From Lewinellaceae bacterium (lineage in GTDB: Bacteria > Bacteroidota > Bacteroidia > Chitinophagales > Saprospiraceae): a stretch of DNA of 64,000 nucleotides. The position numbers and the translations under genes were made by a program. This document shows, one piece after another, positions 34,201-41,629 of the stretch (its first letter is position 1; each line of letters starts with the position of its first letter). The DNA lies in contig JACJYQ010000001.1 of assembly GCA_020636025.1 (NCBI GenBank), forward strand, positions 744,001 through 808,000, given 5' to 3'. A model generated the notes under the pieces. That model made no database searches, was not told the origin of the DNA, and saw only the letters and a program-made list of their open reading frames with translations.

Positions 34201-34751
34201 TCATCCTGCGGAATGTCTCCAGTTTCGCACACAACAGTTCCATCAATTAAAAAAGACAAATTGGGTTTGATGAAATTCTGGACAGGGGCTTTTATCAGGT
34301 TTATGACATCCAAAGACAGTTCATAATAGGTATTTTCGCAGATGTCGACGGTTTTAAGAAAAAACAAACCAGGCGGATAGCTGGCATTCACCACCATCAT
34401 GTATCCATTGTCTTCAGGGCCATTATCCTCAATGTTGATCCAGAAAGTTGAGGCAAACCATCCCCATGGACTTGTATTGTTGGTAATGCTGTAATACCCA
34501 TCGTTTGGGGGCGGGTTTAATTGATAAATATACCCAGGTGCCAGCAAAGGATCGGTGGGCAAAATATTGGGTATTCCTGTTCCAAAATCACCATTCGGGA
34601 AGATATTCTCTCCCAGAGTTCCCAGGCAATCGGTAGTGCAGGTCTTCAGTATTCCGGCATTTTTCGCTGCCTTTGGTGTTTGGCTAATTTGGCAATTACC
34701 TGCATTGTAAAGGCAAACAAGCAAAAAAGCCAGGAGAAAAGACTGTTTCAT
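31212..34751 (-). CDS. Secreted SprB-repeat adhesin with type B T9SS sorting domain
   Basis: A 1179-residue protein. Signal peptide QSFLLAFLLVCLYNAGNCQ; a jelly-roll-like N-terminal domain (about 45-235; GYMMVVNASYPPGLFFLKTV, LAIDNITFRAC); an Ig-like segment; nine consecutive ~75-residue SprB repeats (each SCxxxxDGSA.. xxGGxxPYxYxW.. GxYxVTVTDxxGC); and a C-terminal gliding-associated (CHU_C/type B) sorting domain with APNVFSPNGDGINDFF and VYNRWGGHIYKAEH. SprB-repeat proteins are large mobile or fixed adhesins secreted by the type IX system. Each repeat keeps the paired cysteines. Confidence 0.93.
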   Translation of the reverse strand: MKQSFLLAFLLVCLYNAGNCQISQTPKAAKNAGILKTCTTDCLGTLGENIFPNGDFGTGIPNILPTDPLLAPGYIYQLNPPPNDGYYSITNNTSPWGWFASTFWINIEDNGPEDNGYMMVVNASYPPGLFFLKTVDICENTYYELSLDVINLIKAPVQNFIKPNLSFLIDGTVVCETGDIPQDEQWHTIKFSFISSPGQTSAILGMRNNAPGGGGNDLAIDNITFRACSSTIEVSGTVPFCAGTSVEIDPGIKNLPSSTPVFQWQIFEGGSWIDIVGETDSILTLQSPNDSTLVRLLMANQAGNLNTPNCRVASETILLQQQPGIQLQMLSEEPSCHGMNNGSSLVTPSSGSAPFTYEWNTGNTTAGLFNLGSGNYQVTVTDVHGCTGMDSIVISEPPGLLTQTNIQTISCFGAHDGSAEVAITGGTPPFTYSWENGESSTLISGLVAADYQVTILDANGCMVVDTLSVTQPPEFASSITQTNVSCYAGNDGQAVIMSSGGTPPYQYLWNTGDVQSQLSNVPSGAYQVTITDSNSCLILDSVFILEPSALQSNITHINISCFEAEDGSANVIVTGGTAPYTYHWDTGSNNDQMWNAGPGTHSVMIEDANGCIQFDSVKINEPPPLIFDSTVADASCNGSQDGSAIVHTSGGTSPYVFAWENGASDSLQSNIASGTYPVTVTDAHGCSIAEVIVVGEPSTLQSIIEGVDITCFGGLDGYVSISASGGVSPYHYLWSTGEQTDQVYQLAVGNYQVTVEDVNGCLSMQSVVLSEPPPLVTTMNSEAVSCFGGGDGQAALSASGGIAPYSFVWNNGSSNQTAQNLTAGTYAVTVFDSHNCSTTNSVVVTQATALQGNSSVTDVSCYEGQDGSAELSISGGIPPYVYDWSNGSTGENASGLAIGNYAITVHDDHGCLLELSTQINQPPPILPDIQESEISCFGYSDGSLKVSASGGVGPYDYVWNTGDQVDGIFGLLAGYYSVSITDSHGCIDSISHQLINPEIPEVVVDGNLQLQLGEYLELTAHTSIPPYQVLDYTWFGSTDSLSCANCDHYSFQPIVPGCQEVLVRSIKGCVFRDSICYQIIRKRNLYAPNVFSPNGDGINDFFTLFSDASVDEIVSLSVYNRWGGHIYKAEHIKTNDEYAGWDGTFKNKDLNPDVFVWMAEVLFIDGVTEIFSGDVTLVR

Positions 34752-35120
34752 AAATCCTAATACATTATGATTATCTCATAATTAACCGGCGGGACCTTGA
34801 ACCAACATCACTAGGATGAATAATAATAAATCGAGTATTTGGAGTTACTGCAAAATTATTAAACGCCTGCTTCATAAAAACCGAAACATTACGCTGCGAA
34901 GCTACTAAAATTAAATGCTTTTAAATATCCAAGCGTAAAACTTCATCAGAATTTCAAGCTAAGAAAAAATGGGGAAAATATCTTCAAATCTGTGTGAGAC
35001 ATCTTAATATATGTAGATTTACGCCCAGATAAAAGCACTTTGAACTTCCTTTAATCCTGGCAACATTTCCAACCTTTTCAAGTAAATCATTAAATAAGAG
35101 AATAAAATACCAATCGAACA
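34752..35120. other. Divergent intergenic region, no gene seen
   Basis: This 369-base AT-rich gap lies between divergent genes for the SprB adhesin (minus) and the OmpA-like protein (plus), so it must hold both promoters. I could not identify a convincing TTTG / TAnnTTTG pair on either strand, nor any inverted repeat longer than 8 bases or a small gene. Confidence 0.4.
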
Positions 35121-36227
35121 ATGCGGACTCCCTTCTTCATTATTTTGCTTGCCTTACCAAGCCTGACTACCCTGAAGGCCCAGAAATACCCTGAGAACCC
35201 AGAGCCCGGTGCCTGTTACATTCGTTGCCCGATCGAGGAAATTAAAGAAGTGGCTAAAGTAACAACTACGCCTTCCTATATGGACTACAAGATTGTTCCT
35301 GCCGAATACAAAACGGTAGAGGAAAAAGTCCTGGTTAAAGAAGCCTCCAAAAAATTTGAATACGTGCCAGCTGTTTATACCGAAGTGACTGAAACTATTT
35401 TGGTTGAAGAACCAATCAATAAAATTTCTCTTTTGCCCGTTGAGACTTTAGACACTTTTGAAACATTTGAAATTTCGCCAGCTTATTCAAGATTCGAAAC
35501 CCGACCAGCACTGGATGATTGCGATTCGCCGGTGCCTGGCGATTGTGATGTAATCTGTTATGTGTATCACGAGGCGGTCACCAAAAGTATTCCGGTTAAA
35601 AAAATCCTCAAAGAACCGGGATACGATAAAGAAGCCCAGGAGGGAAAATATAAGACCATAAAAAAACGAGTCATTCAAACTCCAGCAACCTACCGTGAAA
35701 TTGAAATTCCAGCAGAATACATCACAATAAACAAAAGAGTGCTCGTTAAAGATGAAACAGTAGACTCATTTGAAGTAAAACCAGTGCTCAGAGAAGAGGT
35801 ATACCTCGTAAATGAAGGCAACACCTCCAACGAAGGTTATGAGTGGCGTAAAATAGAATGCACGCTTCTCGACTTCAATATTTTGCCTATTTACTACGCA
35901 CTAAATAGTGCGGCGCTAGACTCCAGAGCTAAGACCGTCATTGATGAAAAGCTGTATGATCTATTGGCAAAAAGACCAGAAATCCGCATAGAAATCAACT
36001 CGCATACCGATTCGAGGTCTTCTGACAGCTATAATTTAGAATTGTCGACCCGTCGTGCTAAAGCTGTTGTAGATTATCTGGCTTCCAGAGGTATCAAACG
36101 CTCCAGAATGGTGTATCATGGCTATGGAGAAACACAATTGGTGAATCATTGCAGCAACGGCGTTCAGTGTTCTGAAGAAGAGCACGCTAAAAACCGCCGT
36201 ACTGAATTCAGAGTGTTGCCGCACTAA
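35121..36227 (+). CDS. OmpA-family protein with repeated P-x-Y...LV segments
   Basis: A 368-residue envelope protein: signal peptide ending near LTTLKAQ; a region (about 25-245) of strongly charged repeats such as VPAEYKTVEEKVLVKE, VPAVYTEVTETILVEE and IPAEYITINKRVLVKDE; two cysteine pairs (CYIRC and CDVICY); and a C-terminal OmpA peptidoglycan-binding domain (IEINSHTDSRSSDSYNLELS, STRRAKAVVDYLASRGIKRS, NRRTEFRV). The domain keeps the Asp and Arg that grip diaminopimelate, so it anchors the outer membrane to peptidoglycan. No barrel domain is visible; the repeats may form a rod or interact with another protein. Confidence 0.85.
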   Translation: MRTPFFIILLALPSLTTLKAQKYPENPEPGACYIRCPIEEIKEVAKVTTTPSYMDYKIVPAEYKTVEEKVLVKEASKKFEYVPAVYTEVTETILVEEPINKISLLPVETLDTFETFEISPAYSRFETRPALDDCDSPVPGDCDVICYVYHEAVTKSIPVKKILKEPGYDKEAQEGKYKTIKKRVIQTPATYREIEIPAEYITINKRVLVKDETVDSFEVKPVLREEVYLVNEGNTSNEGYEWRKIECTLLDFNILPIYYALNSAALDSRAKTVIDEKLYDLLAKRPEIRIEINSHTDSRSSDSYNLELSTRRAKAVVDYLASRGIKRSRMVYHGYGETQLVNHCSNGVQCSEEEHAKNRRTEFRVLPH

Positions 36228-36234
36228 TAAAAAG

Positions 36235-36300
36235 GCCGTCCTGAATGCTTTTCAAGTTACAGAGGTTTCCGTTCACAAAGTCTTGAATATCCAGGACGGC
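36235..36300 (+). other. Long imperfect hairpin after the OmpA gene
   Basis: GCCGTCCTG (36235-36243) pairs with CAGGACGGC (36292-36300), and TTCAAG (36251-36256) with CTTGAA (36282-36287) inside. It starts 8 bases after the stop codon and has no T run, so it may be an RNA 3'-end stabiliser or processing site rather than a terminator. Confidence 0.6.
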
Positions 36301-36386
36301 AAGCATGAAGATAACTTGAAATTCTGCGTTCAATGACTGTTACAGTTAAACATTAACATATTAATTTAACTGTTTCTAACCATAAA

Positions 36387-36434
36387 AAACATCCCGAATT
36401 TTCCGCTAGCAGGAAGGTTCGGGATGTTTCTTTT
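36387..36434. terminator. Bidirectional terminator
   Basis: The stem AACATCCCGAA/TTCGGGATGTT has a ~17-base loop that itself contains a short TTCC/GGAA pair. T-rich tracts follow on the plus strand (TTTCTTTT) and on the minus strand (TTTTTTATG). It lies between convergent genes. Confidence 0.8.
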
Positions 36435-36518
36435 ACGGCGATTGGATTTTTTGCTGCTGGATCATAAAGTTTGGAAGGTTATCAAGGTTATCATTCAGGG
36501 ACAAGCTTTTATTGATTA

Positions 36519-36729
36519 CATGAATAAATGATTAAATGAACATATGATTGTAGATGTGAATGATGAATTTAAGATGACCTATTCAAAAAAACACTAGCAA
36601 TTTACCGCCGCGCTTGTGTCTTTTTTGACCAAGCGCATGTTACGTGAATAGCCATGACAACGAAATCAATAATACCCTTACCAGATGAGCCTTTCGGCAA
36701 TCATATGCTCATTTAATCATTTATTCATG
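36519..36729. repeat. 32-bp inverted repeat element with inner hairpin
   Basis: The left arm 36519-36550 and right arm 36698-36729 (starting CATGAATAAATGATTAAATG on the top strand of the left arm) match as reverse complements at 31 of 32 positions. The 147-base spacer holds GCGCTTG/CAAGCGC (36610-36636) with inner GTC/GAC. A 13-base direct repeat GTTATCATTCAGG occurs at 36487-36499 and 36729-36741; the second covers the stop of the hydrolase gene. It could be a MITE-like element or a structured RNA. Confidence 0.7.
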
Positions 36730-36736
36730 TTATCAT

Positions 36737-37690
36737 TCAGGATTTCAAAAACTTTCTGATGATGGCAAATTCCTTTTCAGGTTCTTCAATTTGAGGATTG
36801 TGGCCACTGTATTCAAACATCTCATATTGCGCCTGTGGGCAATATGTCTTGTATTTGGCCATCATCCATGGAACTGCCACACGATCAAACCTTCCTGCAA
36901 TTACAAGAATTGGCATCGTTAGATCCTTCAACTGTTTTCTGTAGTCAAATGTGCCAATATCACTACCCACCAGAAAGTCCCCATCCTTGCCTACCATTTG
37001 GTAGTAAAGCGCCGCATTAAATGGATTTGGGTAAGGCTTTCTGCGCCTGTTCCGGAATTTGTCGGGATTATAAGCATACAGGAATCCATACGGCACCCTG
37101 CCATAAATTTCCTGGTGGATTGGGTCGCTGGAAATGGCTCCAGCCTCCCGGACAATCATCAGCGTATCCCAAACTTCAGGGTAATTGGTTTTGATCTCGT
37201 GATTGCAATTGTCATCATTTTCCTGCCACATCACATAACTGTGGAAGCTGTTCGCCAGGATCAGATGTTTCACATGTTGCGGGTATTTAATGGCATATCC
37301 CTGCGCCACAACACCGCCATAGGAATGCCCCAGAATATTAATACTGGAAAAGCCCATGGCTTTCCTGAGACCTTCGAGATCCTCAATATCCCGTTCCAAG
37401 GAGTATTCAGTAACACTTTTCGCTGTATCAGATTTGCCGCGACCATAAGCATCGTAATACACCAATGTGTTCGTGGTAGAAAGTGAATCAAAACTCCTTA
37501 AACCATAATGGGTTCCACCCGGTCCTCCGGCAATAAAGAACAATGGATCTCCTGTCCCAAAACTCACCGTCCAGAGTTTGGCGCCATTCACAGTGTAATA
37601 TTTTCCATCTGTATGACTATCAGGAAAATCCTGGGCATTTGTTTGGAATTGAAACGCCAAAAACAACAATAACAAAAATGATTTTTTCAT
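36737..37690 (-). CDS. Alpha/beta hydrolase, proline-iminopeptidase-like
   Basis: A 317-residue hydrolase with a signal peptide (MKKSFLLLLFLAFQFQTNAQ) and the alpha/beta fold: oxyanion motif FFIAGGPGGTHYG, nucleophile elbow INILGHSYGGVVAQ (Ser in GHSYG), acid residue in VIAGRFDRVAV and final His in FEYSGHNPQIEEP. The HGGPG-like motif and the order of residues suggest an S33 prolyl aminopeptidase-like enzyme, but substrate specificity is inferred. It is exported, unlike the usual cytoplasmic members. The frame continues to 37708; the ATG at 37690 begins the signal peptide. Its stop lies in the direct repeat at 36729-36741. Confidence 0.82.
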   Translation of the reverse strand: MKKSFLLLLFLAFQFQTNAQDFPDSHTDGKYYTVNGAKLWTVSFGTGDPLFFIAGGPGGTHYGLRSFDSLSTTNTLVYYDAYGRGKSDTAKSVTEYSLERDIEDLEGLRKAMGFSSINILGHSYGGVVAQGYAIKYPQHVKHLILANSFHSYVMWQENDDNCNHEIKTNYPEVWDTLMIVREAGAISSDPIHQEIYGRVPYGFLYAYNPDKFRNRRRKPYPNPFNAALYYQMVGKDGDFLVGSDIGTFDYRKQLKDLTMPILVIAGRFDRVAVPWMMAKYKTYCPQAQYEMFEYSGHNPQIEEPEKEFAIIRKFLKS

Positions 37691-37901
37691 GGTAAGAATT
37701 TTATTCAAAGCACAGACGGCTGTGAATTATTTGAATTAAACAAATTGGATTGGTAAAACATTGGAATCTGTTTGATCATTAATAGTGACATTAGCATCCT
37801 TATCCACTGTCCGTGAATACATAATCGCAATTCGAGACATTCATACATTCGCCAAACCAAACACTATGTCTACTTTTGCAGCAAATAAAATCAAATTATT
37901 C

Positions 37902-39353
37902 ATGTCTAAACAACAATACGAAAAGAACCTCAAATCCTGGATCGGTGATGAAAAAGCAGCCCTTGAACTCATCGCCGTTGTTGGGAAACTCTGGTTCGAC
38001 AAATCTATTGAACTCGTAATCTTCAGAAACCAAATGGTAGACCGAAGTGCATCTGAGTTGCTTCAACTGCACCATTACGCCCGTGAGGTGGTGAAACATG
38101 CTCTGACTGTTCAGGATACGCTAAAAATTGCCAAAGCCATCTACCGCAGTCAGGTGGCACCATCACGTCTGGATGTGGGGAAAATTGCAGTTGACTGGCT
38201 GGATGAAAAATCCAAATACGAAAATGAGCTGGCTTTTATCAACAAGAAACTCGCTGATTACATCGGAAAAGATAAAATCAACCTAAAGCCAAAAGATGTA
38301 GTGTTGTATGGTTTCGGCCGAATTGGTCGGATTGCAGCTCGTGAATTAATAACCCAGGCTGGAAAGGGTCAACAGCTGCGTCTTCGCGCAATCGTAACCC
38401 GCGACAAAAGCCCGGAAGACATCATTAAGCGGGCAGATCTGCTTCGCTCAGATTCCGTACACGGACTTTTCCCCGGTACAGTGATCCCGGATGTTGAAAA
38501 TTCATGCATCTGGGTAAATGGACATAAGATCCACATGATCTCTGCATCCAGCCCTGAAAGCATAAACTTTACCAAATACGGCATCAGCGATGCACTTGTA
38601 ATTGACAATACAGGTGTTTGGCGCGATCGGGAAAACCTTGGACGCCATTTGAAAGCTAAAGGGGTTTCCAAAGTTTTACTTACGGCGCCAGGCAAGGGAG
38701 ATATTCCAAACATCGTGTATGGGGTAAACAATGATCAATTCGATTTTGAGAGCGAGAATATCTGGTCAGCAGCCAGTTGCACAACGAATGCCATTACGCC
38801 TGTTTTAGCCGTTATTCATAACAAACTGGGCATCCAAAAAGGCCACGTAGAAACGGTTCACTCATACACAAACGACCAGAATCTGCTGGATAACTTTCAC
38901 AAAAAATACCGTCGTGGTCGTGCGGCAGCTTTGAACCTGGTTATTACTGAAACGGGAGCTGAAAGCGCCATTGCCAAGGTAATTCCAGACCTCTCAGGTA
39001 AATTTACAGGCAATGCCATACGGGTGCCTACTCCCAATGTTTCGCTGGCTGTATTAAATCTCCAGGTGAACAAAGCGGCTACCAAGGATGAAGTGAATGA
39101 AATCATGCGCCAGGCAGCCCTGAATGGTGATCTGGTTGAGCAAATTCAATACTCCATCTCTAACGAACTGGTTTCCAGTGACTTGGTAGGCAGCCCAACC
39201 CCATCCATATTTGATGCGCCTGCTACCATTGTGTCAAAAGACGGCAAAGGACTGGTGCTGTACGTATGGTACGACAACGAGTACGGCTACACCAGACAGG
39301 TTATCCGACTGGCCAAGCAACTTACCGGAGTGAGGAGATTGAGATATTATTAA
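37902..39353 (+). CDS. gap: Glyceraldehyde-3-phosphate dehydrogenase, long form
   Basis: A 483-residue GAPDH. About 130 residues of mostly helical N-terminal extension (YEKNLKSWIGDEKAALELIA) precede the NAD domain (VVLYGFGRIGRIAARELI). The catalytic cysteine is in SAASCTTNAITPV, the substrate loop is ETVHSYTNDQNLLDN, and the end has WYDNEYGYTRQVIRLA. It oxidises glyceraldehyde 3-phosphate with NAD(P) in glycolysis. The frame opens at 37785, with ATGs at 37866 and 37902; an exact TACTTTTG box at 37871-37878 would put the mRNA start after 37866, so I chose 37902. A heptamer repeat starts right after the stop. Confidence 0.9.
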   Translation: MSKQQYEKNLKSWIGDEKAALELIAVVGKLWFDKSIELVIFRNQMVDRSASELLQLHHYAREVVKHALTVQDTLKIAKAIYRSQVAPSRLDVGKIAVDWLDEKSKYENELAFINKKLADYIGKDKINLKPKDVVLYGFGRIGRIAARELITQAGKGQQLRLRAIVTRDKSPEDIIKRADLLRSDSVHGLFPGTVIPDVENSCIWVNGHKIHMISASSPESINFTKYGISDALVIDNTGVWRDRENLGRHLKAKGVSKVLLTAPGKGDIPNIVYGVNNDQFDFESENIWSAASCTTNAITPVLAVIHNKLGIQKGHVETVHSYTNDQNLLDNFHKKYRRGRAAALNLVITETGAESAIAKVIPDLSGKFTGNAIRVPTPNVSLAVLNLQVNKAATKDEVNEIMRQAALNGDLVEQIQYSISNELVSSDLVGSPTPSIFDAPATIVSKDGKGLVLYVWYDNEYGYTRQVIRLAKQLTGVRRLRYY

Positions 39354-39508
39354 ATGCGGAGAGATAAATGCGGAATGCGAAGTGCGGAGTGCGGAGTGCG
39401 ACGTTTAGGTTGATATTAGTCAATATTAAACGTATTACTTTTACTAAGGTCAAATGATGCGTTATCTGTAATCATCGTTAGTAGTTTACTCCGCACTCTG
39501 CATTTATC
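39354..39508. repeat. Heptamer array with inverted partner (GCGGAGT family)
   Basis: Degenerate copies of GCGGAGT occupy 39354-39400, starting directly after the GAPDH stop. ACTCCGCACTCTGCATTTATC at 39488-39508 (21 bases) is close to the reverse complement of the left arm, which includes GATAAATGC (39363-39371). The arms enclose about 87 bases of AT-rich DNA. This is the same repeat family as at 10805. Confidence 0.75.
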
Positions 39509-39533
39509 ACTTCACACTCAATCCGCACACAAA

Positions 39534-40643
39534 ATGAAGTATTTATTCATTCAGGCATTTCTTTTTTGTACAATTTGCAGTCAAGCGCAGCAGGGGCCGT
39601 GGGAGAACCCGTTGCGTATGGCCTGGTCCAGCGATGGGCAGAACTTTGGCGCATCCACCATTTTTCAGGATTCTGCAGGCGTCCCAAGTGTAATTCATTG
39701 GAAAGGAGACACGCTGGTGGCGGTTTTTCAATGGTTTCGGCAACCGCAGGGATCAGTGACCTGGGACAGAGTTGCCGTGAAATTTTCTTACGACCTTGGA
39801 TTAAGCTGGACTTCCCCTACCCCAATTGTTATAGGTGATTTGCCCTCTGGGTATCAACGGCCCTTTGATCCTACGTTGGCCATCATTAGTGCCGATAGTT
39901 TGCGTATATACTTTTCATCCAGTGAAAACCCGCCTATGGGAGGTCTGAGTGAAGTAGTCAACACTTATTCCGCCAAAACCAGCGATGGAATTCATTACTC
40001 CTTCGAACCCAATGCCCGTGTAGATGTTGCCACAAAACCGGTGATTGATCCGGCAGTTATTTATTTCAATAATAGTTGGCATTACACGGCCCCTGCCGGA
40101 GCGCCCCAAGACGGGGCTTATCATTATCTATCCAACAATGGCTTAGACTTCGTACAAGTCATGGATATACCCTCCGATGTCTCACACAACTGGACCGGGA
40201 ATATGATGCTCTACAATGACACTGAACTCAGGTTTTATGGGAGCGGTCCTTCGATATGGTACAATAGTTCAGAAAATGGCGGAATGTGGAATGGTTTTGT
40301 ATCTACCAACATTCATGGAGGCGACCCAAGTGTTGTGCAATTGGCGCCAGACAAATTCCTAATGGTCTTTGTTGGCATGCATGTAAGCACTGATACGGAA
40401 AGTCCAATGCTGGAGGGTTTGAGTGTTTCTCCAAACCCAAGCACAGATATTCTTTATGTAAATGGCCTTGTTTCAGACCAAAACTGGCAGTTCAGAATTT
40501 ATGATACAAACGGTCGCCTGGTTTCTTATAGCAGCTTGTTAAATGGGCTTGTTTCTACAAAAAGGCTCCAAACGGGTATCTATTTTTTACAGGTCGAGTC
40601 GTCTAATCACGACTTGAAAGTGTTCAAATTTGCAAAAAACTAA
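39534..40643 (+). CDS. Secreted beta-propeller-like protein with T9SS type A sorting domain
   Basis: A 369-residue protein. Signal peptide MKYLFIQAFLFCTICSQAQ; blades with Asp-box-like or glycosidase-like motifs (AVKFSYDLGLSWTSP, RIYFSSSENPPMGG, TYSAKTSDGIHYSFEPN, IDPAVIYFNNSWHY), as in sialidase or GH43/GH117-type propellers; and a sorting domain starting GLSVSPNPSTDILYVNG and ending LKVFKFAKN. It probably acts on a surface or extracellular glycan, but catalytic residues cannot be assigned. The ATG lies just after the repeat region and gives a clean signal peptide. It is convergent with egtD. Confidence 0.75.
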   Translation: MKYLFIQAFLFCTICSQAQQGPWENPLRMAWSSDGQNFGASTIFQDSAGVPSVIHWKGDTLVAVFQWFRQPQGSVTWDRVAVKFSYDLGLSWTSPTPIVIGDLPSGYQRPFDPTLAIISADSLRIYFSSSENPPMGGLSEVVNTYSAKTSDGIHYSFEPNARVDVATKPVIDPAVIYFNNSWHYTAPAGAPQDGAYHYLSNNGLDFVQVMDIPSDVSHNWTGNMMLYNDTELRFYGSGPSIWYNSSENGGMWNGFVSTNIHGGDPSVVQLAPDKFLMVFVGMHVSTDTESPMLEGLSVSPNPSTDILYVNGLVSDQNWQFRIYDTNGRLVSYSSLLNGLVSTKRLQTGIYFLQVESSNHDLKVFKFAKN

Positions 40644-40660
40644 CGTTGTAAACTATTGAA

Positions 40661-41608
40661 TCAATTGCATTCAAGAATGTAATCGGCAAAAAGTGATTCG
40701 CTGTCCATGATCTTTCCGACAACCGATAAGCCGGAGCCTGACAGAATCTTATTCAGCACTTCATCGTTGTATTTTCGGGAAATCTCGGTATGTATCGTTT
40801 CTCCTTCATCAAAATGGAACGATTTCCCGGCAACGGTAACCACTTGATCTTTTTTGCTCCGCAGAAAGCTTTTGGCAATTCCCTCTTCTTCTTTGTAACA
40901 TGGCGCGTGTTCAAATTGATCCCTGTTGAAATCAGCACCCAGTTCCCTGTTAATGCGGTCCAAAAGATTTAAATTAAATTCTCTGGTTATGCCTTGTGCA
41001 TCGTTATACGCGGGCAACACCTTTTCACGGGATTTTATGAGGTCAACTCCTAACACTATTTTATCCCCTGTTTTCAAACTGGATGAAAGGTGGTTGATAA
41101 ACTCTTGGGCTTCATGATCTTTCAGGTTGCCAATGTTGGAACCCAGAAACAAAACAATTTTGGGAATATGATCAACTTTCAGCTGTTCAAGCACATTAAA
41201 ATAGTCACCCGTTTTAGGTTTGATATTCAATCCCGGGATTGTGCTTGACATCATATCTCCCAACTTATTCAGCACATTTGGCGAAATATCTACAGGTAAA
41301 TAATCAAACTTATATGCCTGATTTACAAGTGCTTTTAACAATTCAACTGTCTTGGTGCCGTCACCGGCCCCCAATTCAATTATTTCATAATGCTTATTTT
41401 TATCCATGCCCAGGGAAACAATAAGCTCAAATGACTTATTCTTGAAAATATCCATTTCAGCATTGGTCAGATAATATTCCGGCATAGCCATGATCTGAAT
41501 AAACAAGGAATCACCCTTGGCGTCATAAAAATATTTGGCGGGAAGCGTTTTTTGAGGATGTTGGCTGAGTCCTTCCAATACATCCTGTTTGAACTGTTCT
41601 ACATTCAT
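40661..41608 (-). CDS. egtD: L-histidine N-alpha-methyltransferase (EgtD-type)
   Basis: A 315-residue methyltransferase with the EgtD-type N terminus (PAKYFYDAKGDSLFIQIM, PEYYLTNAEMDIF), SAM motif I ELGAGDGTKT (79-88), VDISPNVL and FLGSNIGNLKDHEA. EgtD methylates histidine three times with SAM to give hercynine, the precursor of ergothioneine. It is the last gene of a minus-strand run, 21 bases after egtB. Binding residues are assigned by pattern only, but adjacency to egtB makes the function likely. Confidence 0.88.
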   Translation of the reverse strand: MNVEQFKQDVLEGLSQHPQKTLPAKYFYDAKGDSLFIQIMAMPEYYLTNAEMDIFKNKSFELIVSLGMDKNKHYEIIELGAGDGTKTVELLKALVNQAYKFDYLPVDISPNVLNKLGDMMSSTIPGLNIKPKTGDYFNVLEQLKVDHIPKIVLFLGSNIGNLKDHEAQEFINHLSSSLKTGDKIVLGVDLIKSREKVLPAYNDAQGITREFNLNLLDRINRELGADFNRDQFEHAPCYKEEEGIAKSFLRSKKDQVVTVAGKSFHFDEGETIHTEISRKYNDEVLNKILSGSGLSVVGKIMDSESLFADYILECN

Positions 41609-41629
41609 GTGTTAGGTATTCCGAGTAAG

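Larger units (their letters stand above)
36228..36736. other. Structured 509-base intergenic region
   Basis: This gap separates the convergent OmpA and alpha/beta-hydrolase genes. It contains a long hairpin (36235-36300), a bidirectional terminator (36387-36434) and a structured inverted-repeat element (36519-36729). No protein-coding frame here looks real. Confidence 0.6.
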
